The position numbers and the translations under genes are program-made. A stretch of DNA of 64,000 nt from Brevundimonas sp. Its GTDB lineage: Bacteria; Pseudomonadota; Alphaproteobacteria; Caulobacterales; Caulobacteraceae. The first letter of the stretch is position 1. Each line of letters opens with the position of its first letter. Shown one piece after another: positions 17,224 to 27,010 of this stretch. The notes under the pieces are model-generated. The model was given only the letters and a program-made list of their open reading frames with translations, ran no database searches and was not told the DNA's origin. The stretch spans positions 1-64,000 of the forward strand of contig NZ_JAUSOE010000078.1 in the NCBI RefSeq assembly GCF_030656255.1, in the 5' to 3' direction.

Positions 17224-19152
17224 ATGAACCCGAAGAACATCCCGATGCAGCGGAAACTGGCGATCGCCTTCGCCCTTCTGCTGACCGTCGCGGCCGCCAT
17301 GATCGGGGCGGTCTTCTTCCAATTGTCGGCGATGAAGACGGCGGCTGAACTGAACGCCGAGAGCAAGTCGATCATCGACCACACCCATGTGGCCGAGAAG
17401 GGCTTCATTCGCCTGAACTCGCAGATGCGCGGCGTGCTGCTGACCGGGAACGCCGACTATCTTGAGGTTTACCGCAAGGGCTGGGAACAGTTCGAAGCCT
17501 CGGTCGCCGCTCTTGGCGCCGCCAATCTGACCCCGGAAGAGAAGACCCTGGTTGAGAAGGCCCAGGCCGACGCCGCCGCCTGGCGCACCGAGTTCGGCAC
17601 GCCGCTGACAGAAGCGGCGCTGGACCCCGCCCGTATCGAGGCCGCGCGCCGCGTCGTGATCGATTCCGGCGACCGGGTGCGCGTCACCCACATCACCAAA
17701 GCCATCACCGACCTTCGCGATATGGAAGTCGAGCGGATGAACGTGCGTGACGCCGAACAGGCGTCGGCGATCACCGCCTCCTTCATCGCCCTGGCGGTCG
17801 GGGGTCTGATCCTGGTCGCCGCCGCCGTCTTCCTGGGCGTGCAACTTTCCATCCTGATGGTCGCGCCCGTCCGTCGCATGACCGGCGCCATGTCGGTCAT
17901 GGCCAACGGCAAGCTGGACGTCGCCATCCCCGACACCGACCGCAAGGACGAGGTCGGCGCCATGGCCCAGGCCATGCAGATCTTCCGCGACAACAGTCTG
18001 CGCGCCAAGGCGCTGGAGCTCGAAACAGAAGCGATGCGCGACGAGTCGGAAGTCGAGCGCCGTCGCCGCGAAGCCGCCGCCGCGAAGGAAGCGGCCGAGA
18101 ATGCGGTCGTGATCGAAAGCCTGGGCAAGGGCCTGTCCGCCCTGGCGGACGGCGATCTGGTCTATCGCATCGACGCCCCCTTCCCGGAACGCAGCGAAGT
18201 CCTGAAAACCGATTTCAACCGCTCGATCTCCCGTCTGGAAGAGACGGTGACCGGCGTGCTCGGCTCGGTTCGCGGCATCGACTCCGGCGCCGGCGAGATC
18301 AGCCAGGCCTCCGACGACCTGTCGCGCCGCACCGAACAACAGGCCGCCAGCCTGGAAGAAACCGCTGCGGCCCTGGATGAAATCACGGTCACGGTCCGCA
18401 AGACCGCCGAGGGCGCCACCCAGGCCGCCACGGTCACCAGCGGCGCCCGCCAGAGCGCCGAGGCCTCGGGCGCCGTCGTGATGAACGCCGTCGAGGCCAT
18501 GCAGAAGATCGAGGGCGGTTCGCGCCAGATCAGCCAGATCGTGGGCGTCATCGACGAAATCGCCTTCCAGACCAACCTGCTGGCTTTGAACGCAGGCGTC
18601 GAGGCGGCGCGGGCCGGCGAGAGCGGACGCGGCTTCGCTGTCGTGGCCTCGGAAGTGCGGGCCCTGGCCCAGCGCTCGGCCGAGGCCGCCAAGGAGATCA
18701 AGGCCCTGATCAACAGCTCGGGCGCTGAAGTCGAGAACGGCGTGCGCCTGGTCAGCGAGGCCGGTTCGGCCCTGCAGGCCATCGCGTCCCAGGTCAATGA
18801 CATCAGCAATCTGGTGGTCGAGATCGCCGCCTCCGCCAAGGAACAGGCGACCGGCCTTCACGAGATCAATATCGCCGTCAATCAGATGGACCAGGTGACG
18901 CAGCAGAACGCCGCAATGGTCGAACAGGCGACGGCGGCCAGCAACGCCCTGCGTCAGGAGACCGCCGAACTGTCGGCCCAGGTGTCCTTCTTCCAGGTCT
19001 CGGGCGGAAAACCGGCCTCCGCCGCGCCGGCGACCCCGTCGGCGCGCTCTACGCCTCGCCCGGCCCCGCGCGCGGAACAGCGCGTGGTCAAGGTCGCCAA
19101 CGGACCCGACATGGCGGTCGGTTCGAACGCCGACGGCTGGGAAGAATTCTGA
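17224..19152 (+). CDS. Methyl-accepting chemotaxis protein with CheR-binding tail
   Basis: 642 residues. First membrane span near residues 10-32, periplasmic helical sensor of about 150 residues, second span near 182-210, HAMP domain ([22 protein letters not shown]), then the signalling domain with the hairpin [21 protein letters not shown] and glutamate/glutamine-rich methylation helices. The C-terminus is GWEEF, matching the W-x-x-F pentapeptide that tethers CheR and CheB. It senses an unknown small ligand and controls CheA. The closest named type is Caulobacter McpA. A terminator separates it from the porin, so it has its own promoter. Confidence 0.93.
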   Translation: MNPKNIPMQRKLAIAFALLLTVAAAMIGAVFFQLSAMKTAAELNAESKSIIDHTHVAEKGFIRLNSQMRGVLLTGNADYLEVYRKGWEQFEASVAALGAANLTPEEKTLVEKAQADAAAWRTEFGTPLTEAALDPARIEAARRVVIDSGDRVRVTHITKAITDLRDMEVERMNVRDAEQASAITASFIALAVGGLILVAAAVFLGVQLSILMVAPVRRMTGAMSVMANGKLDVAIPDTDRKDEVGAMAQAMQIFRDNSLRAKALELETEAMRDESEVERRRREAAAAKEAAENAVVIESLGKGLSALADGDLVYRIDAPFPERSEVLKTDFNRSISRLEETVTGVLGSVRGIDSGAGEISQASDDLSRRTEQQAASLEETAAALDEITVTVRKTAEGATQAATVTSGARQSAEASGAVVMNAVEAMQKIEGGSRQISQIVGVIDEIAFQTNLLALNAGVEAARAGESGRGFAVVASEVRALAQRSAEAAKEIKALINSSGAEVENGVRLVSEAGSALQAIASQVNDISNLVVEIAASAKEQATGLHEINIAVNQMDQVTQQNAAMVEQATAASNALRQETAELSAQVSFFQVSGGKPASAAPATPSARSTPRPAPRAEQRVVKVANGPDMAVGSNADGWEEF

Positions 19153-19374
19153 TCAGACCCGGGGCGGGACAAAGGTTCCGCCTCGTCCCCGTCATGGGGC
19201 GCATTCAGACCGGCCAAACTCTATTGAACGCGGCATCGATCCGTTTCCGTCGCACAAGTTCCGGCTGTGTGGAGTGCATGCAACGCTTTCCAAAACGTCA
19301 TGAATTCCGCCGCTTTCCAGCCATGTTTGTCACGCCCAAAGGGGCTGAAATCTTCACTCTGGAACACGGTTTTC

Positions 19375-21909
19375 ATGACTCCGACCGCGCTCATGCTGCT
19401 CGCACTCGCTCCGACCGCCAGCGCCGCCGATATCCAGCCCTTGCAGCAGGAAGAGCCGACGGCGGTTCTGCCCGACATCGAGGTGACGGCCGCAAGGCGC
19501 GGCGTGGCCCTCGGCGGTCAGGAGCCGATCGTCTCTTATGACTCGACCCAGATTCAGGCCTTCGGCGCGACCAATATCGGCGAACTGGTGACCCTGCTGG
19601 AGGCCCAGACCCGCAGCGCGCGCGGCGGGTCGCCGGTCTTCCTGGTCAACGGTCGCCGCATCTCCGGCTTCCGCGAAATCCGCGGCATTCCGCCCGAGGC
19701 CATCGAGCGGTTCGAAGTCCTGCCGGAAGAGACGGCCCTGTCCTATGGCTACAGCGCCAACCAGCGCGTCGTGAACATCGTGCTGAAGGCCGACTTCCGC
19801 TCGCTGACCGCCTCGGTCAACGTCAGCCGGTCGGACCAGGGCGGCCGCACCACGACGGCCAGCGAAAACAATCTGCTGAAGATCGCCGGGGCCGACCGCT
19901 GGTCGCTGGACATCAACGGCGAGAGCAGCAACGCTCTTTACGAGACTGAACGCAATATCGACCGATCCGCGTCGAACACGGTCGACTCGGCGGGCGACAA
20001 TGGCGAGCGGAACGCCTACCGCACCCTGCTGCCGCGTGCGGCCGAGGCGTCGGTCGCCGGCACCTACAAGCACGATCTGAACGACAAGGTCGGCATGACC
20101 CTGAGCGGCAGCCTGGAGGACAGCAGCAGCCGCAGCTATCTGGGCCTGCCTGGCTTCACCCTGAACCTGCCGGAGAACAATCCCTGGTCGGCGGGCGGCG
20201 ACGCCGCGACCCTGTATCGCTATGTGGACCTGCCGGACGCCCTGACGCGTCAGACCAACACCCGCGCCGCCGAGCTGGGCACGGTGTTCGACGGCTATCT
20301 GGGCGACTGGCGCTGGACGGCGACGGGCGAATACAGCCGCACCGAGACGGACACCACCACAGGCCGCGGCGTTAACGAAACCGCGCTGCAGGACGCGATC
20401 ATGGCGGGCGACACGACCGTGAATCCTTACGGCGATCTGTCCAGCGCAGTGACGACCGTCGCGCGCGACACGGCCAACTCGATCTCCCAATCGGCTGAGG
20501 CCGAACTGGTGCTGAACGGCACGGCCTGGGAACTGCCGGCCGGGGGCGTCACCACCACATTCAAGGTCGGGGCCGAACACCAGTCTCTGGATTCCGAAAG
20601 CGTCAGTTCAGGTGACACGACCGACCGGTCGCTGTCGCGCGACCTGGGCAGCCTGCAGGCCAATTTCGACCTTCCGATCTCCAGCGTGGATCGCGGCGTC
20701 TTGCCCAAGATCGGCGATCTGTCGGCCAATATGAACCTGGCCTATCAGGAGCTGTCGGACTTCGGCGGCGTCTCCACCGTCGGCGCCGGTCTGAACTGGT
20801 CGCCGGTCGAACGCTTGTCGCTGTCGGCCAACTATTCGAACGAGGGCAAGGCCCCGACGATCCAGCAACTGAACGATCCCACGATCTCCACGCCCAATAC
20901 TGCGGTCTTCGACTATTCGACCGGCCAGACCGTCGAGGTCACACAGGTCACCGGCGGCGATCCCAACCTGAAGGCCGAGGATCGGCGCATCCTGAAGCTG
21001 GGCGTCAACTGGCAGCCCTTCTCGGCGACCGACTTCCGACTGAACCTGGCCTATACCCGCACCGAGGCGGAAGACGAGATTTCGAGCTTCCCGGCCATCA
21101 CCCCCGATCTCGAGGCCGCCCTGCCGGACCGTTTCGTCCGCGACGCCGACGGCAACCTGGTGTCGATCGACGCCCGCGCCCTGAACTTCTCCAGCCGCAA
21201 GCAGCAGGACGTGCAGTGGGGCTTCAACTTCTCCAAGCCCTTCGGCAAGGCCAATCCGGCCCTGATGGGCCAGGGTCCCGGCGGCCCGGGCGGTGGTCCG
21301 CCCCCCGGCGGCGGACGTCCTGGCGGCGGAACGACCGTGGTCATGAGCGGACCCGGCGGCGGACCCGGCGGTCCGGGCGGCGGACGTCTGCGCGGTTCGC
21401 GGGGGCCGGGCATGCAGCCCGGACAGGGCATGTTCAACCTCTCCGTGACCCACACCTGGCGTGTCCAGGACGAGGTGGTTATCCGCGACGGCCTGGCGCC
21501 GCTGGACCTGCTGGACGGGGATTCCATCTCCGGCTCGGGCGGTCAGTCGCGCCACGAGGTCCAGCTGCAGACCGGCGTGTCCAAGAACGGCTTCGGCGCC
21601 TTCGTCAACGCCAACTGGAAGTCGGGCACGAGGGTTGACGGCGACACCGCCGGCTCGGCTGATCTGGACTTCTCGGGCCGGACGACGATCAATCTGTTCA
21701 CCTTCGCCGACCTGACCCAGCGCACCGCCCTGGTCGAGCGTTTCCCCTTCCTGAAGGGCGCCCGCATCGGCATGGGGGTGCAGAACATCTTCGATGACCG
21801 GGTGTCGGTGACCAGCAGCGACGGCGCCACGCCGGTCAACTATCAGAGCGACTATCTGGACCCGCAGGGTCGGGTCTTCCGGATCAACCTGCGCAAGATC
21901 CTGTACTGA
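19375..21909 (+). CDS. TonB-dependent receptor with Gly/Pro-rich insertion
   Basis: About 844 residues. Short signal peptide (TPTALMLLALAPTASAAD), TonB-box-like LPDIEVTAAR, a plug domain with PVFLVNGRRISGFREIRGIPPEAIERFEVLP, and a barrel ending FRINLRKILY. Inside the barrel around residues 640-690 there is a GPGGPGGGPP-type stretch of roughly 55 residues with few charged residues. Such an insert would fall in a loop. The plug is shorter than in the receptor at the start of the window. Start at 19375 places the signal peptide at the N-terminus; upstream in-frame codons give no signal sequence. Substrate unknown; no TonB or enzyme neighbours help. Confidence 0.88.
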   Translation: MTPTALMLLALAPTASAADIQPLQQEEPTAVLPDIEVTAARRGVALGGQEPIVSYDSTQIQAFGATNIGELVTLLEAQTRSARGGSPVFLVNGRRISGFREIRGIPPEAIERFEVLPEETALSYGYSANQRVVNIVLKADFRSLTASVNVSRSDQGGRTTTASENNLLKIAGADRWSLDINGESSNALYETERNIDRSASNTVDSAGDNGERNAYRTLLPRAAEASVAGTYKHDLNDKVGMTLSGSLEDSSSRSYLGLPGFTLNLPENNPWSAGGDAATLYRYVDLPDALTRQTNTRAAELGTVFDGYLGDWRWTATGEYSRTETDTTTGRGVNETALQDAIMAGDTTVNPYGDLSSAVTTVARDTANSISQSAEAELVLNGTAWELPAGGVTTTFKVGAEHQSLDSESVSSGDTTDRSLSRDLGSLQANFDLPISSVDRGVLPKIGDLSANMNLAYQELSDFGGVSTVGAGLNWSPVERLSLSANYSNEGKAPTIQQLNDPTISTPNTAVFDYSTGQTVEVTQVTGGDPNLKAEDRRILKLGVNWQPFSATDFRLNLAYTRTEAEDEISSFPAITPDLEAALPDRFVRDADGNLVSIDARALNFSSRKQQDVQWGFNFSKPFGKANPALMGQGPGGPGGGPPPGGGRPGGGTTVVMSGPGGGPGGPGGGRLRGSRGPGMQPGQGMFNLSVTHTWRVQDEVVIRDGLAPLDLLDGDSISGSGGQSRHEVQLQTGVSKNGFGAFVNANWKSGTRVDGDTAGSADLDFSGRTTINLFTFADLTQRTALVERFPFLKGARIGMGVQNIFDDRVSVTSSDGATPVNYQSDYLDPQGRVFRINLRKILY

Positions 21910-21946
21910 TCCTCGGCGGGGCGGGCGTCAGGCCCGTCCCAGCCCG

Positions 21947-22024
21947 TCAGGGCCAGACGACGGCGAGGGCGATCAGCAGGACGACGGTGGCCAGGGCCAG
22001 GGGAAAGAACAGGCGGTCGGACAT
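21947..22024 (-). CDS. Possible 25-residue membrane protein
   Basis: A very short frame encoding MSDRLFFPLALATVVLLIALAVVWP. Nearly the whole peptide is one hydrophobic span of about 19 residues with a charged N-terminus. It sits alone on the minus strand between a TonB receptor and gpmA, an otherwise empty 261-bp gap. The ribosome-binding sequence is weak. No family is recognised. Composition strongly suggests a real small membrane protein, but a chance frame in G+C-rich DNA is possible. Confidence 0.4.
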   Translation of the reverse strand: MSDRLFFPLALATVVLLIALAVVWP

Positions 22025-22170
22025 GGCCAAAGCCTAGCGGCCGGTCTGCGGCGCGGCAAGCGGCGCGACCGCAGCGCGGGCGTGCGATGCAGCATCGCCT
22101 CGCGGCGCAAACCTTGACCCCTTCATGACAGCGGCTTACCCGAACAGTCTGTTTGCATAGGACCGACCGA

Positions 22171-22884
22171 ATGCCGCGCCTGATCCTGCTCCGCCATGGC
22201 CAGAGCCAATGGAACCTCGAAAACCGTTTCACCGGCTGGGTCGACGTCGATCTGACGGCCGAGGGCGAGGCCCAGGCGCGTCGCGGCGGCGAACTGATCG
22301 CCGAGGCGGGGTTCACGCCGGCGGTCATGTTCACCTCGGTCCTGACGCGCGCCAAACGCACCGGCGCTCTGGCCCTGCAGTCGGCGGGTCTGACCGACAT
22401 CCCGGTGATCGAGGACTGGCGCCTGAACGAGCGCCACTACGGCGGTCTGACCGGGCTGAACAAGGCCGAGACGGCCGAGAAGCACGGCGAGGACCAGGTC
22501 AAGATCTGGCGTCGCAGCTATGATGTCCCCCCGCCGCCGCTGGCGCCGGGCGGCGAGTTCGATTTCAACACCGACCCCCGCTACGCCGACAAGCCGATCC
22601 CGGACACCGAAAGCCTGAAGACCACGCTGGAGCGGGTCGAACCCTATTGGGACGCCGAGATCGCGCCGCGCCTGAAGGCGGGCGAAGACGTGCTGATCGC
22701 GGCCCACGGCAATTCGCTGCGCGCCATCGTCAAACTGCTGTTCGCCGTGCCGGACGACAAGATCGTGGGCGTGGAGATCCCGACCGGAAATCCGCTGGAG
22801 ATTGACCTGGACGCCGATCTGAAGCCGACGGCGGCCCGTTACCTCGACGCTGACCGCGCCGAAGCGCTGCCGACCGTCGCATGA
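22171..22884 (+). CDS. gpmA: 2,3-bisphosphoglycerate-dependent phosphoglycerate mutase
   Basis: 237 residues starting MPRLILLRHGQSQWNLENRFTGW, with the catalytic RHG motif, the LNERHYGGLTGLNK segment, the RRSYDVPPPP loop and AAHGNSLRAIVK carrying the second catalytic histidine. It interconverts 3- and 2-phosphoglycerate in glycolysis/gluconeogenesis. Length matches the dPGM family. ATG at 22171 gives the conserved N-terminus; an upstream ATG would add six poorly conserved residues. The stop overlaps the next start (ATGA), so it forms an operon with a deaminase. Confidence 0.95.
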   Translation: MPRLILLRHGQSQWNLENRFTGWVDVDLTAEGEAQARRGGELIAEAGFTPAVMFTSVLTRAKRTGALALQSAGLTDIPVIEDWRLNERHYGGLTGLNKAETAEKHGEDQVKIWRRSYDVPPPPLAPGGEFDFNTDPRYADKPIPDTESLKTTLERVEPYWDAEIAPRLKAGEDVLIAAHGNSLRAIVKLLFAVPDDKIVGVEIPTGNPLEIDLDADLKPTAARYLDADRAEALPTVA

Positions 22885-23510
22885 GCTGGACCGACGCAGA
22901 CCGCGCCTTCATGGCCCAGGCCATAGGCCTGGCCACCGCTCGCATGGGCGAGACCTGGCCGAACCCGGCCGTGGGCTGCGTCATCGTCAAGGACGGCCGG
23001 ATCATCGCCCAGGCCGCTACGGCGCCGGGCGGGCGGCCTCATGCCGAGGAGCAGGCCGTGCCGGCCGCCGGGGCCGAGGTCGCGGGTTCGACCGTCTATG
23101 TCACGCTGGAGCCCTGCGGCGCCCGGTCGTCGGGTCGCCAGTCCTGCGCCCATTTCCTGACCGAGGCGGGGGTGGAGCGGGTCGTCATCGCCTGCCTGGA
23201 TCCGTCGCCCTTCGCCGCCGGGCGCGGCACCGAACGTCTGCGCGCCAAGGGTCTGACGGTCGAGACCGGCCTGATGTGCGACGAGGGCGCGACCCTGTGC
23301 GAGGGCTTCCTGCACCGGTTGGAGACGGGACGGCCCATGGTGCGGATCAGCACGGACGGCGTCGGCTTCGACGGCCGGTTCGTCGCTGCGGCCAAGGCCG
23401 ATCTGGTGACAGAGCTGAAGCGGCTGGGCGAGGCAGGCTACACCCGCCTTTGGACCTCTGCGGGGGATCTGGCCGACGCCCTTCGCGAACAGGGTCTGCT
23501 GACCGAGTGA
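22881..23510 (+). CDS. Stand-alone RibD-like deaminase
   Basis: 209 residues resembling the N-terminal deaminase domain of RibD (riboflavin synthesis). Zinc/catalytic residues are present: H54-A-E56 (RPHAEEQAV) and the C79...C89 pair in LEPCGARSSGRQSCAHF; GETWPNPAVGCVIVKDG matches the substrate loop. The C-terminal reductase domain is absent; the protein ends soon after YTRLWTSAGDLADALREQ. Nine residues separate the two cysteines, whereas RibD usually has eight. It may deaminate the riboflavin pyrimidine intermediate with a separate reductase, or another aminopyrimidine. It is translationally coupled to gpmA. Confidence 0.75.
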   Translation: MSWTDADRAFMAQAIGLATARMGETWPNPAVGCVIVKDGRIIAQAATAPGGRPHAEEQAVPAAGAEVAGSTVYVTLEPCGARSSGRQSCAHFLTEAGVERVVIACLDPSPFAAGRGTERLRAKGLTVETGLMCDEGATLCEGFLHRLETGRPMVRISTDGVGFDGRFVAAAKADLVTELKRLGEAGYTRLWTSAGDLADALREQGLLTE

Positions 23511-23563
23511 CAACCGCCTGTTGCGCAAGGCTTTCTTAAGTCGGTTGCGGTTAATCTGGCTGA

Positions 23564-24835
23564 ATGGTCCAGGCTGCTGAACCCCTTGTGCGCAAGCGCC
23601 TGACCCAGGCGGAACTGGACGTCGTCTGCGCCCGGCACGACCGTCTGTTTCAGGCCCGTCCCGGCGGCGCGCGCGCGGTCTTCGCCTGGCTCGACATCTC
23701 GGGTCTGAGCCTGAAGGGGCGCAACCTGGCCGACGCCGACTTCGCCGCCGCCTGTCTTGAGGGTTGCGACCTGACCGGGGCCAAGCTGGACAACGCCAAC
23801 TTCTTCGGCGCGGACATGCAGGACGCCGTCCTGGCCGACGCCAGCCTGCGCCGCGCCGACCTTCGCGGCGCCTGTCTGCGCGGCGCCGACCTGTCGGGCG
23901 CCGACCTGTTCGAGGCCGATCTGCGCGAGGGCACCATCGCCGCCGCCGACGCCAAACTGGGCTTCAAGGTCATCGAGCCGCGTCAGCGCGAGGAGACCGA
24001 GGCGACCGGGGCCTGTCTGGCCGGCGCCAATCTGCAACGCTCCAAGATGTCGGGCATCATCGCCATCAAGGCCGACTTCTCAGGTGCGGTGATGAAGGAC
24101 TGCAAGATGGTCCGCGCCAACCTGAAACAGGCCGATTTCCGCGGCGCCGACCTGGCGGGCGCAGACCTCTCGGGCGCCAACCTGTCCGGCGCCGATATGC
24201 GCGACGCCATTCTGGTGGGCTGCAAGATGACCATGTGGTGCGCCGACGGCGCCAATATGGAAGGCGCCCTGACTGACAAGAGCACGGTCGGCGAGTCTGT
24301 GGCCCGGATGCCGGCGGCGGAGATGCTGCGCGAACACGCCCGCTGGTGTGAAACGGGCGGAAGCGAAGGTCAGCCCTCGGTGTTCGACGGCGTGGACCTG
24401 CGACCGCTGAAGTCGATCACCGGCCTGAACCTGACCGCCCTATCGGCCAAGGGGGCCATCTTCTACGGCCTGGATATGGAGGGGGTGCAGCTGCAAGGCG
24501 CACACCTGGAGAACGCCGACCTGCGTTCGGCCAAACTCTATCGCGCCGACCTGCGCGGGGCGCGACTGAAGAACGCCAAGCTGAACGGCGCCGACATGCG
24601 GGGCGCCCAGCTCGGTCCCCTGCTGATCGCGGCCGATCGGCTGCTGTCGGCGGACCTGACCGGGGCGGTGTTGAGGGGGGCGGATCTGTCGGGCGCCGAT
24701 TTGCGCCGGGCCGTCATGACCAACGCAGACCTTGGCCGCGCGACCTTGCACGGCGCCCAGACCCGTCAGCTGGACCTCACGGGCGCCAATCTGACGGGCG
24801 TTCGCGGCCTGACCCTGGACGATCAGGCCACCTGA
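23564..24835 (+). CDS. Pentapeptide-repeat protein
   Basis: 423 residues. After an N-terminal helical region (about 45 residues) come two blocks of A(D/N)LxX repeats, residues ~50-235 and ~285-415, such as LRRADLRGACLRGADLSGADL. They should fold into right-handed square beta-helices. The blocks are separated by a helical, non-repeat linker with MPAAEMLREHARWCETGG. Some family members mimic DNA and bind gyrase, but most have unknown roles, and none can be assigned here. No signal peptide is seen, so it is probably cytoplasmic. It converges with metK with only a few bases between. Confidence 0.85.
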   Translation: MVQAAEPLVRKRLTQAELDVVCARHDRLFQARPGGARAVFAWLDISGLSLKGRNLADADFAAACLEGCDLTGAKLDNANFFGADMQDAVLADASLRRADLRGACLRGADLSGADLFEADLREGTIAAADAKLGFKVIEPRQREETEATGACLAGANLQRSKMSGIIAIKADFSGAVMKDCKMVRANLKQADFRGADLAGADLSGANLSGADMRDAILVGCKMTMWCADGANMEGALTDKSTVGESVARMPAAEMLREHARWCETGGSEGQPSVFDGVDLRPLKSITGLNLTALSAKGAIFYGLDMEGVQLQGAHLENADLRSAKLYRADLRGARLKNAKLNGADMRGAQLGPLLIAADRLLSADLTGAVLRGADLSGADLRRAVMTNADLGRATLHGAQTRQLDLTGANLTGVRGLTLDDQAT

Positions 24836-24839
24836 GCGA

Positions 24840-26045
24840 TTAGGCCAGCGCCTTCAACTGATCGACCAGATCGGTCTTTTCCCAGCTGAAACCGCCGTCG
24901 GCGTCCGGCTCGCGGCCGAAATGCCCATAGGCGGTGGTGCGGGCGTAGATCGGCTTGTTCAGCCCCAGATGGCTACGAATGGCGCGCGGGGTCGCCCCGC
25001 CGATCAGGCCCAGCAGCTTCTCTTCCAGCAGGGTTTCAGAGATCTTGCCGGTGCCGTGCAGGTCGACGTGGATAGACTGGGGCTTGGCCACGCCGATGGC
25101 GTAGGAGATCTGGATGGTGCAGCGGTCGGCCAGGCCGGCCGCGACCACATTCTTGGCCAGGTAGCGGCAGGCGTAGGCGGCCGAACGGTCCACCTTGGTC
25201 GGGTCCTTGCCCGAGAAGGCGCCGCCGCCGTGGGGCGCCGCGCCGCCGTAGGTGTCGACGATGATCTTGCGGCCCGTCAGGCCGGCGTCGCCGTCCGGTC
25301 CGCCGATCTCGAAGATGCCGGTCGGATTGATGTGCCAGACGGTGTTCTCATCGGTGAAGCCTTCCGGCAGCACGTCGAGGATATGGGGTTTGACGATCTC
25401 GGCGACCTGTTCCGAGCTCAGGCCCTTGGCGTGCTGGGTCGACAGGACGATGGAGGTGGCGCGCACCGGCTTGCCGTCCTCATACTGGATCGTCACCTGG
25501 CTCTTGGCGTCCGGCTCCAGTTGCGAGCCGCCCGCGTGGCGGACCTCGGCCAGACGTTTTAGGATGTTGTGGCTGTACTGAAGGGTGGCCGGCATCATTT
25601 CCGGCGTCTCGTTAGAGGCATAGCCGAACATGATGCCCTGATCGCCCGCGCCCTCGTCCTTCTCATTGGTCGAGTCGACGCCGACGGCGATGTCGGCCGA
25701 CTGGGCGTGCAGGTGGCAGGCGTAGTCCGCCGTCTCCCAGTGGAAGCCGTCCTGCTCGTAGCCGATGTCCTTGATTGCGGCGCGGACCAGGGGCTCCAGG
25801 CTGTCGATGATGGACTGGGTGAAGGCCTCGTTTTCTTCCTTGGTGTTGCCCGGCTGGGTCGCGCGGACCTCGCCGGCCAGGACGATGCGCTGGGTGGTGA
25901 CCAAGGTCTCACAGGCCACGCGGGCCTCGGGATCCTTCGACAGGAAGGCATCGACGACGGTGTCCGAGATACGGTCGGCGACCTTGTCGGGGTGGCCCTC
26001 GGAGACGCTTTCCGAGGTGAAGAAGAAGGAAGAACGAGCGGCCAA
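24840..26045 (-). CDS. metK: S-adenosylmethionine synthetase
   Basis: 401 residues beginning [24 protein letters not shown], with the diagnostic [12 protein letters not shown] and [18 protein letters not shown] motifs. It makes SAM from methionine and ATP. The start codon is TTG at 26045 with AGGAG six bases upstream. A palindrome at 26075-26100 lies 30 bp upstream, a likely repressor site. Length and motifs are complete. Confidence 0.97.
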   Translation of the reverse strand: MAARSSFFFTSESVSEGHPDKVADRISDTVVDAFLSKDPEARVACETLVTTQRIVLAGEVRATQPGNTKEENEAFTQSIIDSLEPLVRAAIKDIGYEQDGFHWETADYACHLHAQSADIAVGVDSTNEKDEGAGDQGIMFGYASNETPEMMPATLQYSHNILKRLAEVRHAGGSQLEPDAKSQVTIQYEDGKPVRATSIVLSTQHAKGLSSEQVAEIVKPHILDVLPEGFTDENTVWHINPTGIFEIGGPDGDAGLTGRKIIVDTYGGAAPHGGGAFSGKDPTKVDRSAAYACRYLAKNVVAAGLADRCTIQISYAIGVAKPQSIHVDLHGTGKISETLLEEKLLGLIGGATPRAIRSHLGLNKPIYARTTAYGHFGREPDADGGFSWEKTDLVDQLKALA

Positions 26046-26074
26046 AAGAGGCTCCTGTCAATGTCAGCCCGGCA

Positions 26075-26100
26075 AACATATAAAGACATGCTTATATGTT
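26075..26100. promoter_or_regulatory. Palindromic operator upstream of metK
   Basis: AACATATAA, eight-base spacer AGACATGC, TTATATGTT: a perfect nine-base inverted repeat in an A+T-rich patch. It lies 30 bp from the metK start and 80 bp from the divergent LuxR-type gene. The form ATATAAAGA...TTATAT recalls operators of ArsR-type regulators (SahR/SamR) of methionine-cycle genes in proteobacteria; that link is from memory and no such regulator lies nearby. Confidence 0.55.
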
Positions 26101-26180
26101 CAAGTGATCTTCCCGTCTTTGGTCACGCCGTGTCTGGTCGTGGCGGCGAAATCCGCTATGACCAAGCGGGGGAGCGCGTG

Positions 26181-26627
26181 ATGCCTGAGAGCCTGTCGCC
26201 AAGAGAGATCGAGTGCGTTCGCCTGGCCGGCCTGGGCCTCGAGGACAAGGAGATCGCTGCGCGATTGGGCATTTCCCCACGCACGGTCGGCAATCACCTG
26301 CATCGCGCCTATGTCAAACTGGGCGTGTCGGACCGCAGACTGGCGGCCCGCCGGCTGAGTAACGGCTACTCAGGGAAACCGATACTCATTCCCGAACCGG
26401 CGGAAGACGGGCTTGTTGATGCGGCGTCGGCCGAACGATCGGACGACGACGGCCCGCTCGTTCGGTCCGCCTGGTCCTTGCCGGCTCCGCCTCGCGGCGT
26501 CGGCGCACGACTGGCGGTCATCGTGGCGGGGGCCGCCGTCGCCCTCTTGCTCGCCATCGGGATCGTGACGGCAGGCATGGTGGTTCCCTCCCTGTTTGAC
26601 CGGATCGCTCCCGAATGGGCCCGCTGA
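26181..26627 (+). CDS. LuxR-type HTH regulator tethered to the membrane
   Basis: 148 residues. The N-terminal 60 residues are a LuxR/GerE helix-turn-helix: LSPREIECVRLAGLGLEDKEIAARLGISPRTVGNHLHRAYVKLGV. A variable linker follows, then one strong membrane span near residues 112-135 (LAVIVAGAAVALLLAIGIVTAG). The HTH-first, membrane-last order without a receiver or ligand domain is unusual for LuxR proteins. ATG at 26181 follows GGGGGAG. It heads a run of three small genes on the same strand, likely an operon. It may regulate that set; the signal is unknown. Confidence 0.8.
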   Translation: MPESLSPREIECVRLAGLGLEDKEIAARLGISPRTVGNHLHRAYVKLGVSDRRLAARRLSNGYSGKPILIPEPAEDGLVDAASAERSDDDGPLVRSAWSLPAPPRGVGARLAVIVAGAAVALLLAIGIVTAGMVVPSLFDRIAPEWAR

Positions 26628-26655
26628 CGCGGGGATCCTTTTGGAGGACGGCAGA

Positions 26656-26997
26656 ATGCGAAACATGAACGTCGGGGTGAAAGTCGCTCGCCAGGTCAGG
26701 ACCGCCGAACACGCGATCGACCAGGCCATGATCGAGGTCAGCAAGCTGATCCAGACCGCGCTCGAGGGGCGGGTCGAGGCGCGGCTGGCGGCCGAGGTCG
26801 GTCAGGCGGCGCTCGAGGATATCGTGACCGGTCTGAACCGGCTCGCGACGGTTCGAGCGGCGGTCGCCGCCGGCCACGCGGGGCTGTCGATGGTGGCGGA
26901 CGACCACGCCATCGGCTGGCGTCTGGAAGGCATGGGCGAAGACAAGAGCAAACCCCAGGCGTCGGCGTCGTCCGGCGTGTTGCATCTGGCCGCCTGA
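26656..26997 (+). CDS. Small helical protein of unknown function
   Basis: 113 residues beginning MRNMNVGVKVARQVRTAEHAIDQAMIEVSKLIQTAL. It is Ala/Glu/Arg-rich and predicted almost wholly helical, with a Ser/Ala-rich tail. No signal peptide or membrane span. The ATG at 26656 follows GGAGG with a good spacing, which decides the start. It lies 28 bp after the LuxR-type gene and 13 bp before the next one. I do not recognise a family; a structural or partner-binding role is possible. Confidence 0.65.
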   Translation: MRNMNVGVKVARQVRTAEHAIDQAMIEVSKLIQTALEGRVEARLAAEVGQAALEDIVTGLNRLATVRAAVAAGHAGLSMVADDHAIGWRLEGMGEDKSKPQASASSGVLHLAA

Positions 26998-27010
26998 TCG
27001 GTCCGACGGA

